From the NCBI GenBank assembly GCA_964438995.1, contig CAYTMQ010000004.1, positions 124,001 through 188,000 on the forward strand: 64,000 bases of DNA, read 5' to 3'. Shown here one piece after another: positions 36,669 through 44,002 of this stretch. The position numbers and the translations under genes were made by a program. This DNA comes from JABMMZ01 sp964438995. GTDB lineage: Bacteria; Bacteroidota; Bacteroidia; NS11-12g; UBA955. The first letter of the stretch is position 1; each line of letters begins with the position of its first letter. Under the pieces are notes generated by a model. That model was not told the origin of the DNA and ran no database searches. It saw nothing but the letters and a program-made list of their open reading frames with translations.

Positions 36669-37679
36669 ATGAACTTGAGTTTCGAACAACTGACTGAAAA
36701 TTTATTAAATAGATTTGAGTGCGTGATACTTCCAGATTTTGGAGGATTTATTGTTCGTGACAGTCCATGCAATTTCAATGTTTCAAAGGATAAAATTAAA
36801 CCTTCTACAAAACAGATTTTTTTCAATCCACATCTTACTGCAAACGATGGTTTGTTGTACAATGAAATTCAAACTTTAAATGCATGTACATACAGTGAAG
36901 CTGTTGATTGGTATCAATCAACAATCTCTGATTACAAACAGTTGATAGAAAACACTGGATCTAAAAAGTTTGGTAACCTTGGAACTTTCTATAAAGGGAA
37001 CGAAAACAATTACTGGTTCTCTCCTACTTCTGACCTAAACCTCTCTTTGGACACATTCGGATTAACAGCTGTTGATGTTGTTAAAGTTGTTCATCAGAAT
37101 CAAGAACAAGAAATTCAAGAAACCAAAGTTGTGAAGCCTGCTAAAGTAATTGAGTTAGCAGACAACAAACCAATCAGTACAACTGAGCCTTTCAAATTGA
37201 ATTACAAAGCATGGATTGCAGCTGCAACCATAGCATTATTGGTTCACTTTGTTTACTTAAATGTAGAGAAGACAGATACTACAACCAATCAAGCATCTGT
37301 TTTACCAACGTTTCAAGAAACTACAAAGAATGCAATTGATACATTAATGTCTACTCCAAATGATGCTATAACGGATACAGTTTCACAAGAGACATTTGTT
37401 ACAGAGACTCCAGTTACCCCTCAAGTTGAAGAAGTGCAACCAACCCCAGAAGTTGTTGAGCCAAAAGTTACTGAAACACCTAAGGAAATTGAAGTAGAAC
37501 AAGCCGAAATAAATTCAACAGAAACAACTCCTGTTACTCCAGAAAAACAATACGAGAGAGTAGCAAGATATAAAATTGAAGACAACGCCTTAGCCCATAA
37601 AAAAGATTTGGAGAAAAAAGGTAAGATCTGCAAAGTTGAATACATTAACAATATGTTTGAGGTACTTATTGAACAATAA
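36669..37679 (+). CDS. HU-CCDC81-like and SPOR-type envelope protein
   Basis: This 336-residue protein begins with two HU-like domains of the bacterial CCDC81 kind (about 1-65 and 66-150; LPDFGGFIVRDSPC, then KFGNLGTFYKGN). One membrane helix lies at about 181-199 (WIAAATIALLVHFVYL). A Thr/Glu/Pro-rich linker follows, and the last 45 residues resemble a SPOR repeat (YKIEDNALAHKKDLEKKG), which binds bare glycan strands at division sites. The HU-like part would face the cytoplasm and the SPOR part the periplasm. It may link DNA or a cytoplasmic partner to cell-wall division sites. A TonB-like gene follows after 57 bases. Confidence 0.8.
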   Translation: MNLSFEQLTENLLNRFECVILPDFGGFIVRDSPCNFNVSKDKIKPSTKQIFFNPHLTANDGLLYNEIQTLNACTYSEAVDWYQSTISDYKQLIENTGSKKFGNLGTFYKGNENNYWFSPTSDLNLSLDTFGLTAVDVVKVVHQNQEQEIQETKVVKPAKVIELADNKPISTTEPFKLNYKAWIAAATIALLVHFVYLNVEKTDTTTNQASVLPTFQETTKNAIDTLMSTPNDAITDTVSQETFVTETPVTPQVEEVQPTPEVVEPKVTETPKEIEVEQAEINSTETTPVTPEKQYERVARYKIEDNALAHKKDLEKKGKICKVEYINNMFEVLIEQ

Positions 37680-37736
37680 TATCGCTTATACTATCGTTAA
37701 TATACAATAACCTAAATCAACACCTATACTATAACC

Positions 37737-38555
37737 ATGCTTACGACAGAACAAGAAAAAGAAAAAAAGAACAGACTGATATCAGGTACTGGTACTTCGA
37801 TATTTTTTGTATTGTTAACACTATTTCTTTGGTCAATAAAATTTGCTCAACCTGAAGAGGAAGAGTTACCAGATGAGAATGAAGTTGAAGTTACTTTAGA
37901 TGGTGGCGTCTCTGGAGGTGGTGGCACACCTGGTAGTGGCGGAGCTCCTGGAGAAGACGTGCCAGCCGATGCTTCAGCGCCTCAAGTACCTCAAATGGCT
38001 TTGCCTAGTCAATCTACTGAGCAAACCAATGATGAATCTGCAACAGCCGTAAAAAAAACAAGTACCATTCCTAATAATACTCAAAAGACTGATGGTACGC
38101 CTCAAATGACCGAAGATGAGAAATTTGCTAAAGAGATGGCAGACCGTTTAAAAAACAGAAATAAAACAGGCGGCGGAACTGGCTCTGGTCCTGATTTTGG
38201 AGACGGAGGAACTGGTGGCGGTACTGGCGGTGGCAACGGTCCAGGTTCTGGTCCTGGAAATGGCGCTGGTCCTGGTGGCTTAGGCACAGGCGGTGTAACA
38301 CACAACCTTGGCAACAGAAGTTTGGTTGGCTATAAAAAAGTTAAGAACGATTGCAATGCAGCTGGAACTGTAAAACTAGAAGTAGTGGTACAACCAGATG
38401 GTAAAATTACCAGTATAGATGAAGTACCTGGTTATGATGATAACCTTTGTTTGGTTAATAAAGCAAAACAAATCTTAAGAGGTGCTTATTTCGAGGCTAT
38501 TACTGGCTCTAAAGTAGCAACTGGACAAATTACAATCAGCTTTAAGTTGCAATAA
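37737..38555 (+). CDS. TonB-like protein with glycine-rich linker
   Basis: The 272-residue product has one N-terminal membrane helix at about 16-35 (TSIFFVLLTLFLWSI), an acidic stretch EEEELPDENEVEVTLDGG, and two Gly/Pro-rich linkers (about 58-70 and 144-188). The C-terminal domain of about 70 residues is like TonB (AAGTVKLEVVVQPDGKI, then QITISFKL) and has two cysteines that may pair. The linker is mostly glycine, unlike the Pro/Lys type of the TonB at 54439. It probably uses the ExbB/ExbD pair at 42493-43603 or is a TolA-like tether; the true partner is unknown. Confidence 0.75.
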   Translation: MLTTEQEKEKKNRLISGTGTSIFFVLLTLFLWSIKFAQPEEEELPDENEVEVTLDGGVSGGGGTPGSGGAPGEDVPADASAPQVPQMALPSQSTEQTNDESATAVKKTSTIPNNTQKTDGTPQMTEDEKFAKEMADRLKNRNKTGGGTGSGPDFGDGGTGGGTGGGNGPGSGPGNGAGPGGLGTGGVTHNLGNRSLVGYKKVKNDCNAAGTVKLEVVVQPDGKITSIDEVPGYDDNLCLVNKAKQILRGAYFEAITGSKVATGQITISFKLQ

Positions 38556-38563
38556 GGCATTGG

Positions 38564-39790
38564 ATGAATTTTCAAGAAACAGTAGAATTTCTCTATTCTA
38601 AACTCCCCTATTTTACTAGAGACGGAAAAGCAGCAATTAAAAAAGACTTGGGTAATACCATTGCTCTTTGTGAAATTTTAGGCAATCCTCAAAACAATTT
38701 TAAATGCATACACATCGCTGGCACCAATGGTAAAGGTAGTACTAGCAATATGTTGGCTGCCATATTTCAACAACATGGTTTTAAAACTGGATTGTATACC
38801 TCTCCCCATTTAAAAGATTTTCGAGAACGCATTCGCATCAATGGTGAAATGGTGAGTGAACAGTTTGTTATCGATTTCACTGAAAAAATTATCCCGCATC
38901 TAGACACCATTCAACCTTCATTTTTTGAAATTACTGTGGCCATGTGCTTCCAGTACTTTTCAGAACAACAAGTGGATTACGCCATCATTGAAACTGGATT
39001 GGGCGGTAGACTGGATAGCACCAATATCATTACTCCCATATTATCTATTATTACCAATATTGGATTTGATCATGCGGATATGCTTGGAGACACACTTCCA
39101 AAAATAGCTTATGAAAAGGCAGGGATTATAAAACCTAGAATTCCTGTTGTAATAGGTGAATCTCATCCTGAAACTGACCCAGTATTCAAACAAAAAGCTC
39201 AAGAGACTGGTTCTGACATCTATTTTGCCGACACTAATATTTGCTATTATAATACAGAAATTGATACCGATCTTTTAGGTCATTACCAGCAAAAAAATGC
39301 TGTTACAGTTATGCAAGCAACTGATGTTTTAAAATCACTTGGCATAGCTTTAGACACCTATACAATTGCCACTGCATTGATGAATGTTCAAGCATTGACA
39401 AAATTTAGAGGTCGTTGGGAAGTCTTATCCAAACAACCAAAAATTGTTGCAGATACTGGTCATAACGAACACGGTCTAAAGCTTGTAATGGCACAATTGA
39501 AACAAGAAAAATACGAGCAATTACACATTGTTTTCGGTATGGTAAGTGATAAAGATAGAAGCAAAGTTCTAGACTTACTCCCGAAAAACGCCAAATATTA
39601 CTTCACCAAAGCAAACTTACCAAGGTCGCTAGCTCCAGAGGTACTCAGAGACGAATGTGCTAAATTCGGATTAAGTGGTGATGTATATCAATCTGTAGCT
39701 GAAGCATTATCAGCGGCAAAAAATAATGCAAACAAAAACGATTTTATCTTTATTGGAGGCAGTACCTTTGTTGTGGCTGAAGCAATTTAA
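38564..39790 (+). CDS. folC: Folylpolyglutamate / dihydrofolate synthase
   Basis: This 408-residue enzyme of the Mur ligase family adds glutamate to folates. The ATP loop GTNGKGST lies at 53-60, followed by TGLYTSPHLKDFRERIRING, ETGLGGRLDSTN and a C-terminal ligase domain with DTGHNEHG. It starts eight bases after the TonB-like gene and its stop overlaps the rnhA start (TAATG). Confidence 0.95.
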   Translation: MNFQETVEFLYSKLPYFTRDGKAAIKKDLGNTIALCEILGNPQNNFKCIHIAGTNGKGSTSNMLAAIFQQHGFKTGLYTSPHLKDFRERIRINGEMVSEQFVIDFTEKIIPHLDTIQPSFFEITVAMCFQYFSEQQVDYAIIETGLGGRLDSTNIITPILSIITNIGFDHADMLGDTLPKIAYEKAGIIKPRIPVVIGESHPETDPVFKQKAQETGSDIYFADTNICYYNTEIDTDLLGHYQQKNAVTVMQATDVLKSLGIALDTYTIATALMNVQALTKFRGRWEVLSKQPKIVADTGHNEHGLKLVMAQLKQEKYEQLHIVFGMVSDKDRSKVLDLLPKNAKYYFTKANLPRSLAPEVLRDECAKFGLSGDVYQSVAEALSAAKNNANKNDFIFIGGSTFVVAEAI

Positions 39791-40263
39791 TGAGCGAAAA
39801 AAGACTGATAATTTATACAGATGGAGCAGCACTAGGCAATCCCGGTAAAGGCGGGTATGGTATAGTAATGCTTTGGGGCAGTGCGAGAAAAGAAATTGCA
39901 CAAGGTTACGATTTTACAACCAATAACCGCATGGAATTATTGGCGGTGATTGTGGCTTTAGAAAGCATCAAAAAACCAGACATTAAAATTCACATTTATA
40001 CAGATAGCAAATATGTTTGCGATGCGATTGAAAAGAAGTGGGTATTTGGTTGGCAAAAGAAAGGCTGGAAGGACAAAAAAAATGTCGATTTGTGGAAGCG
40101 TTTTCTTTTGGTATATAAAAACCATGATGTCCAATTTCATTGGGTAAAAGGTCATGCAGGTATCAAAGAAAACGAGGTGTGTGACGAACTCGCCACAACT
40201 TCTGCTGCTAAGGGTCCGTGGTTAAAAGACCATGGGTATCTTGAGGGTTTGGAGAGGATTTAA
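39790..40263 (+). CDS. rnhA: Ribonuclease HI
   Basis: The 157-residue enzyme cuts RNA in RNA-DNA hybrids. The metal-binding residues are present: Asp11 in IYTDGAALGNPGKGG, the Glu in NNRMELLAV, the Asp in IYTDSKYV, and the late Asp in ENEVCDELA. The basic handle WVFGWQKKGWKDKK is kept as in the E. coli type. The ATG overlaps the folC stop by one base. Confidence 0.96.
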   Translation: MSEKRLIIYTDGAALGNPGKGGYGIVMLWGSARKEIAQGYDFTTNNRMELLAVIVALESIKKPDIKIHIYTDSKYVCDAIEKKWVFGWQKKGWKDKKNVDLWKRFLLVYKNHDVQFHWVKGHAGIKENEVCDELATTSAAKGPWLKDHGYLEGLERI

Positions 40264-40275
40264 AAATTTGAATTG

Positions 40276-40572
40276 ATGTATAAAGCTTCACAGATTTTTA
40301 TAGATTATCATCAAACAAAAAATAGAGAATTGTATGGTAAATTTCAAGCTATGAGCAGCAATCAAAAGAGCATACAAATTATCTATTATGTCGTTGTTGC
40401 CTATTGGTTTATAGCCTGTTTTTTTGACATTTTTCCTTGTCATTTCCTAAATAAATTTTTACAGTTACATCTTCCTATTGATATGATAACTATTAAACTT
40501 ATATCTTGGTTGGCATGTGTTTTTCCAACGGTATTAATTTTTAGTTTGTTCAATAAAGACCTTATAAAATGA
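40276..40572 (+). CDS. Small membrane protein, unknown
   Basis: This 98-residue protein has two hydrophobic helices at about 33-55 and 69-92, with a basic N-terminal part (HQTKNRELYGKFQ). I recognise no family. It lies 12 bases after rnhA and overlaps the next gene by four bases (ATGA), which supports that it is translated. A TTG three bases upstream is also in frame. Confidence 0.55.
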   Translation: MYKASQIFIDYHQTKNRELYGKFQAMSSNQKSIQIIYYVVVAYWFIACFFDIFPCHFLNKFLQLHLPIDMITIKLISWLACVFPTVLIFSLFNKDLIK

Positions 40573-40964
40573 TTCATATTGACATCCTACAATACAACGA
40601 TAGTTTATCTACTATAGAACAAGAAATTGGTATTAAGCTAAGCCTTTTAATTGATGGAGAATTGAATGAAGCCACAAATACAATATGGCATGCCCATCCA
40701 GTTTGGTTTATAGATGGCAACCCAATTATTGGATATAGTAAGATAAAAGCTGGGATAAGGTTGATGTTTTGGAGTGGTGCCGATTTTGAAGAAAGTATTT
40801 TGAAACCAGGCACTGGCAAATTTAAAGATGCCTCAATTGTATTCACCTCTGGCGATCAAATCAATGAAATCGATATCATCAGATGTCTTCAAAAATCAAA
40901 AGACATCCAATGGGATTATAAAAATATTGTGAAACGAAAAGGTAAACTCGAACGCCTAAAATAG
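40569..40964 (+). CDS. DUF1801-like protein
   Basis: This 131-residue soluble protein resembles DUF1801, with TIWHAHPVWFIDGNPIIGY and GIRLMFWSGADF matching the core of that family. The end is basic (IVKRKGKLERLK). The function is unknown; distant relatives include iron-chaperone-like frataxin folds, which I cannot confirm. Its ATG overlaps the previous stop and the next gene begins nine bases after its stop. Confidence 0.65.
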   Translation: MIHIDILQYNDSLSTIEQEIGIKLSLLIDGELNEATNTIWHAHPVWFIDGNPIIGYSKIKAGIRLMFWSGADFEESILKPGTGKFKDASIVFTSGDQINEIDIIRCLQKSKDIQWDYKNIVKRKGKLERLK

Positions 40965-40973
40965 ATAACAAGA

Positions 40974-41477
40974 ATGGTGGCTATATCAATAATATTATTT
41001 GCTGTTCTTTTCATATTAATAAGCATATTTTTATTGATTTTCTCAGATGATTTCAAATCACATTTTCTGTACAATTGTATCATATTTATAGCCATTTTCT
41101 TAATTGGTAAATTGGTTTACCGTTTGAATTCAAAAGTTGTATTACATGCAAATGATTTGAGAGGAGATTACGTCATCGACAGAGACTTCTTTGAAGGTCC
41201 GAATGCCGACTGGCAATACAATACTTTTAGATTTACTATTACAGAAAAAGATTCATTGTATTTTTACGTTACATCAAAGCACAACAAAGTACTTAAAACC
41301 TATACAGGAAAAGTTAAAATGCATACAGAATATGTTTCAAATAGAATGGAATTTATTGTTGGCGATTCAACACATCCCATTTTAAAAGAACAACCTTGTT
41401 TTTATAGAAGTACCTGGGATTTTTATGTGGTATTACGCTCGCCAATTTATGGCAATATGTTTTTCATAAAAGACTAA
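40974..41477 (+). CDS. Membrane-anchored protein, unknown
   Basis: The 167-residue product has two membrane helices at about 2-25 and 31-50, then a domain of about 115 residues rich in beta strands (RGDYVIDRDFFEGPNADWQ, then CFYRSTWDFYVVL). Short spacing suggests an operon with the two genes before it. I recognise no family. Confidence 0.55.
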   Translation: MVAISIILFAVLFILISIFLLIFSDDFKSHFLYNCIIFIAIFLIGKLVYRLNSKVVLHANDLRGDYVIDRDFFEGPNADWQYNTFRFTITEKDSLYFYVTSKHNKVLKTYTGKVKMHTEYVSNRMEFIVGDSTHPILKEQPCFYRSTWDFYVVLRSPIYGNMFFIKD

Positions 41478-41541
41478 AGGATGTTTTGAAATAATAATCA
41501 CAATCATTGAATTGAAACTTTCGTTTTTGCATTATCCTAAT

Positions 41542-41549
41542 TAAATTTG
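41542..41549 (+). promoter_or_regulatory. TAnnTTTG element four bases before the sterol-desaturase-family gene
   Basis: TAAATTTG ends four bases before the ATG at 41554. A TTCG 19 bases upstream may stand in for the -33 TTTG. Confidence 0.6.
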
Positions 41550-41553
41550 CCCT

Positions 41554-42435
41554 ATGTCAAGAGAGCAATGGTTGCTGGTAATTAGTCTACCTGTTTACAT
41601 CGTATTTATTACTTCAGAAATTTACATTGGCAGAAAGCGCAACATCAACAACTACAATTTCAAAGACAGTTTGATAAGTATTTGGTTAGGCCTAGTTGGA
41701 GCTGGATTAGATTATGCTATGAAATATGTGACTCTTGGCGTATTGGATTGGTGCAATGCCCATGCTTTTACTAAGCCATTTCTTTTAGAACACTACCCTA
41801 TTGCTGCTTGGTTATTGGTGTTTATTGGTCAAGATTTTTGTTTTTATTGGCTACATCGTTCAGAGCATTACAGCAGAATGTTATGGGCGGTACATAGCAA
41901 TCATCATAGCAGTGAAAAATACAATTTTACTGTAGCGTTAAGATCTTCAACATTGCAACCATTTTATAGATTTCTATTTTATATACCTGTAGCCTTTTTA
42001 GGGTTTGATGGATTGACCATCATGTTTATGTACGCAGTCAATCAATTTTACCAATTCTTTCTGCATACCGAAGTGATTGGTAGATTGCCAAAATGGTATG
42101 AAGCCGTTTTTGTTACACCTTCTCATCACAGAGTGCACCATGCTAGCAATGTGAAATATCTTGACAAGAACATGGGTCAAGTTTTGATTATATGGGATAA
42201 GTTATTTGGTACATTTCAAGAAGAACAAGAAGCACCGAAATACGGCTTAACGAGCAATCTAGGAACATACAATCCAATAAAAGTTATCTTTAATGAATGG
42301 GTTAAAATTGGCAAGGACTTGAAAAAACCTGGTCCATTGACACAAAAATTGAAGTATTTATACAAAGCGCCGGGATGGAGTCATGATGGAAGCACAAAGA
42401 CCAGCGAAGAATTAAGACGAGAGCTTAAAGACTAA
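41554..42435 (+). CDS. Sterol desaturase / fatty acid hydroxylase family enzyme
   Basis: This 293-residue membrane protein has the histidine clusters of the non-heme di-iron family: HRSEH, HSNHH and HHRVHH, in the right order between about 108 and 200. Four or more membrane helices surround them. Members hydroxylate or desaturate lipids such as fatty acids, carotenoids or sterol-like molecules. The substrate cannot be told. It ends at the terminator shared with the ExbB/ExbD genes. Confidence 0.88.
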   Translation: MSREQWLLVISLPVYIVFITSEIYIGRKRNINNYNFKDSLISIWLGLVGAGLDYAMKYVTLGVLDWCNAHAFTKPFLLEHYPIAAWLLVFIGQDFCFYWLHRSEHYSRMLWAVHSNHHSSEKYNFTVALRSSTLQPFYRFLFYIPVAFLGFDGLTIMFMYAVNQFYQFFLHTEVIGRLPKWYEAVFVTPSHHRVHHASNVKYLDKNMGQVLIIWDKLFGTFQEEQEAPKYGLTSNLGTYNPIKVIFNEWVKIGKDLKKPGPLTQKLKYLYKAPGWSHDGSTKTSEELRRELKD

Positions 42436-42475
42436 AAAAAAAGCCCGAATCAGTTTGAATTGATCCGGACTTTTT
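42434..42475 (-). terminator. Terminator of the ExbB/ExbD pair, working best on the minus strand
   Basis: The arms at 42445-42454 and 42461-42470 form a ten-base stem. Read as minus-strand RNA, two of the pairs are G-U and the rest are normal; read as plus-strand RNA, the same two places are mismatches. A T-run follows on the minus strand, and a shorter one on the plus strand. Confidence 0.8.
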
Positions 42476-42492
42476 CATCAAATTAAATTCGT

Positions 42493-42894
42493 TTATTGCT
42501 CTCTTTGCAGAGCCAGTACTACTTTAGCACCTTTTTTATTAGCGATACTAACCATTTCCATTACCTTTTCGTAAACTACAGTTTTATCTGCGTGAATACT
42601 TACTGGAACAGAGCCGTTCTTTGCAATTTCAGTTTCTAATACGCCAGGTACTTGATCAATTGTTAGTCCTCTAATATCGTTGATGGCGTATTCACCTTGA
42701 GCATTCAACATCAATCTGATTGGTTTAGTAGGTAACTTTTGTTCTTCAACACCTTTAGGTAATACAATTTTTAAAATTGGTTCGGAAGACACTGTAGAAG
42801 TTAGGATAAAAAATATCAGCAACATGAAGATAATATCTGTCATGGCTGACAATCCAACTTCAGAGTGAAACCTTTGTTTTTTCCTTATAGCCAT
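42493..42894 (-). CDS. exbD: ExbD/TolR-family transport energiser
   Basis: The 133-residue product has the ExbD form: a short cytoplasmic part, one membrane helix with Asp20 (SAMTDIIFMLLIFFIL) that carries protons, and a periplasmic domain. It pairs with the ExbB-like gene ten bases upstream. No TonB gene follows; the TonB-like gene at 37737 is the nearest candidate partner. A TolQ/TolR role is an alternative. Confidence 0.88.
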   Translation of the reverse strand: MAIRKKQRFHSEVGLSAMTDIIFMLLIFFILTSTVSSEPILKIVLPKGVEEQKLPTKPIRLMLNAQGEYAINDIRGLTIDQVPGVLETEIAKNGSVPVSIHADKTVVYEKVMEMVSIANKKGAKVVLALQREQ

Positions 42895-42904
42895 AATGAT
42901 GGAA

Positions 42905-43603
42905 TTAAGCAGGTTGTTGTAAAATATCTAAGAATTCGAGTTTGTTAGCCTCCATTTTGTTGGCTACTCTATCAATTTTTAGCATCAATAAGTGATAACT
43001 AGCAAAGGCGATGATACCAAGTAAAAGACCAGCAGCAGATGAAATCATTTTAACATATAGACCACCAGAGATGGTTCCAATTTCAATGGCTTTCGTTTCT
43101 GCAATTTTCTGGAACATTTGAATAACCCCGATGATGGTACCTAAGAATCCAAACATTGGTGCTAAACCAGCTATCGTTGATAGGAAACCTAAGTTCTTTT
43201 CAAGTTTGTACACTTCCATTACTCCAACGTTTTCAATAGCAGATTCAATGTCAGTAATAGGCTTACCAATTCTTGATACACCTTTTTCAATCATTCTAGC
43301 GATTGGAGAATCTGTTCTTTTACAAAGAGAATCGGCACCCATGATGTTATCATTTAAAACCATGTCTTTGATATTCATCATAAATGTAGGGTCGATTTTG
43401 GTGGCATTCTGAATGGTTAACCATCTTTCAATAGCTAGATACACCGTAACGATAAGCATGATACCAATTGGAATCATTACCAATAAAGCGCTTCCGCTAA
43501 ATGCCAATGATAAAAAGCTTTCTGGTTCTTTTGCTGAATCTCCAGCATTTTTTGCTAAACTGTCAGCAGCCGAAGTTGCTTGTAATAAAATAGATAATAA
43601 CAT
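42905..43603 (-). CDS. exbB: MotA/TolQ/ExbB-family proton channel
   Basis: The 232-residue protein has three membrane helices (about 33-55, 150-172, 186-208) and the family motif LGFLSTIAGLAPMFGFLGTV. It forms the proton channel that powers TonB or Tol proteins with the ExbD coded next to it. A TAnnTTTG element lies 29 bases before its ATG. Confidence 0.88.
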   Translation of the reverse strand: MLLSILLQATSAADSLAKNAGDSAKEPESFLSLAFSGSALLVMIPIGIMLIVTVYLAIERWLTIQNATKIDPTFMMNIKDMVLNDNIMGADSLCKRTDSPIARMIEKGVSRIGKPITDIESAIENVGVMEVYKLEKNLGFLSTIAGLAPMFGFLGTIIGVIQMFQKIAETKAIEIGTISGGLYVKMISSAAGLLLGIIAFASYHLLMLKIDRVANKMEANKLEFLDILQQPA

Positions 43604-43632
43604 TTTAAAATTGCGATTAATGTCTTAAGATG

Positions 43633-43640
43633 CAAAAATA
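43633..43640 (-). promoter_or_regulatory. TAnnTTTG promoter element of the ExbB/ExbD pair
   Basis: The minus strand reads TATTTTTG, 29 bases before the ATG at 43603. Confidence 0.5.
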
Positions 43641-43960
43641 TCAATTAATAGACTGTTTTGGCATTCATTTGTCACGACACTTTCCACAACTTATCTGAAC
43701 AACTTTTTGAAATATAAGAATATGATGGTCGTTACAAACTTTCCCAAGTACATACTATGATTTTTTGAACTTAATTAGTACAATACTATCAATATTTACA
43801 ATAGGTTTGACAAGACTTACATTAACCGAGAGTTTCCATTTTTCCTTTGTTGAATTTCTGTATTTTTTAATGTACACACCCCTGAATTTCAAGAAATGTA
43901 TAGCATACAAAGGTTAAATGGTCTAAATTAAAATATCTAACGATAATGCCTTGATTTTAT

Positions 43961-43992
43961 TTTGAGAGACTGCGAAGTTTTGCGTATTTTCG
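43961..43992 (+). promoter_or_regulatory. Promoter of the MMPL-type exporter gene
   Basis: TTTG (43961-43964), a 20-base spacer and TATTTTCG (43985-43992, one mismatch) make a good -33/-7 pair ending ten bases before the ATG at 44003. Confidence 0.6.
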
Positions 43993-44002
43993 CGCACAAA
44001 TC

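Larger units (their letters stand above)
43604..44002. other. Divergent intergenic region
   Basis: These 399 bases separate two divergent genes. I see a promoter at each end. In the middle, GTTTGACAAGACT (43805-43817) and CCTTTGTT (43844-43851) repeat a pattern found at 36546-36595. No coding frame is convincing. Confidence 0.6.
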
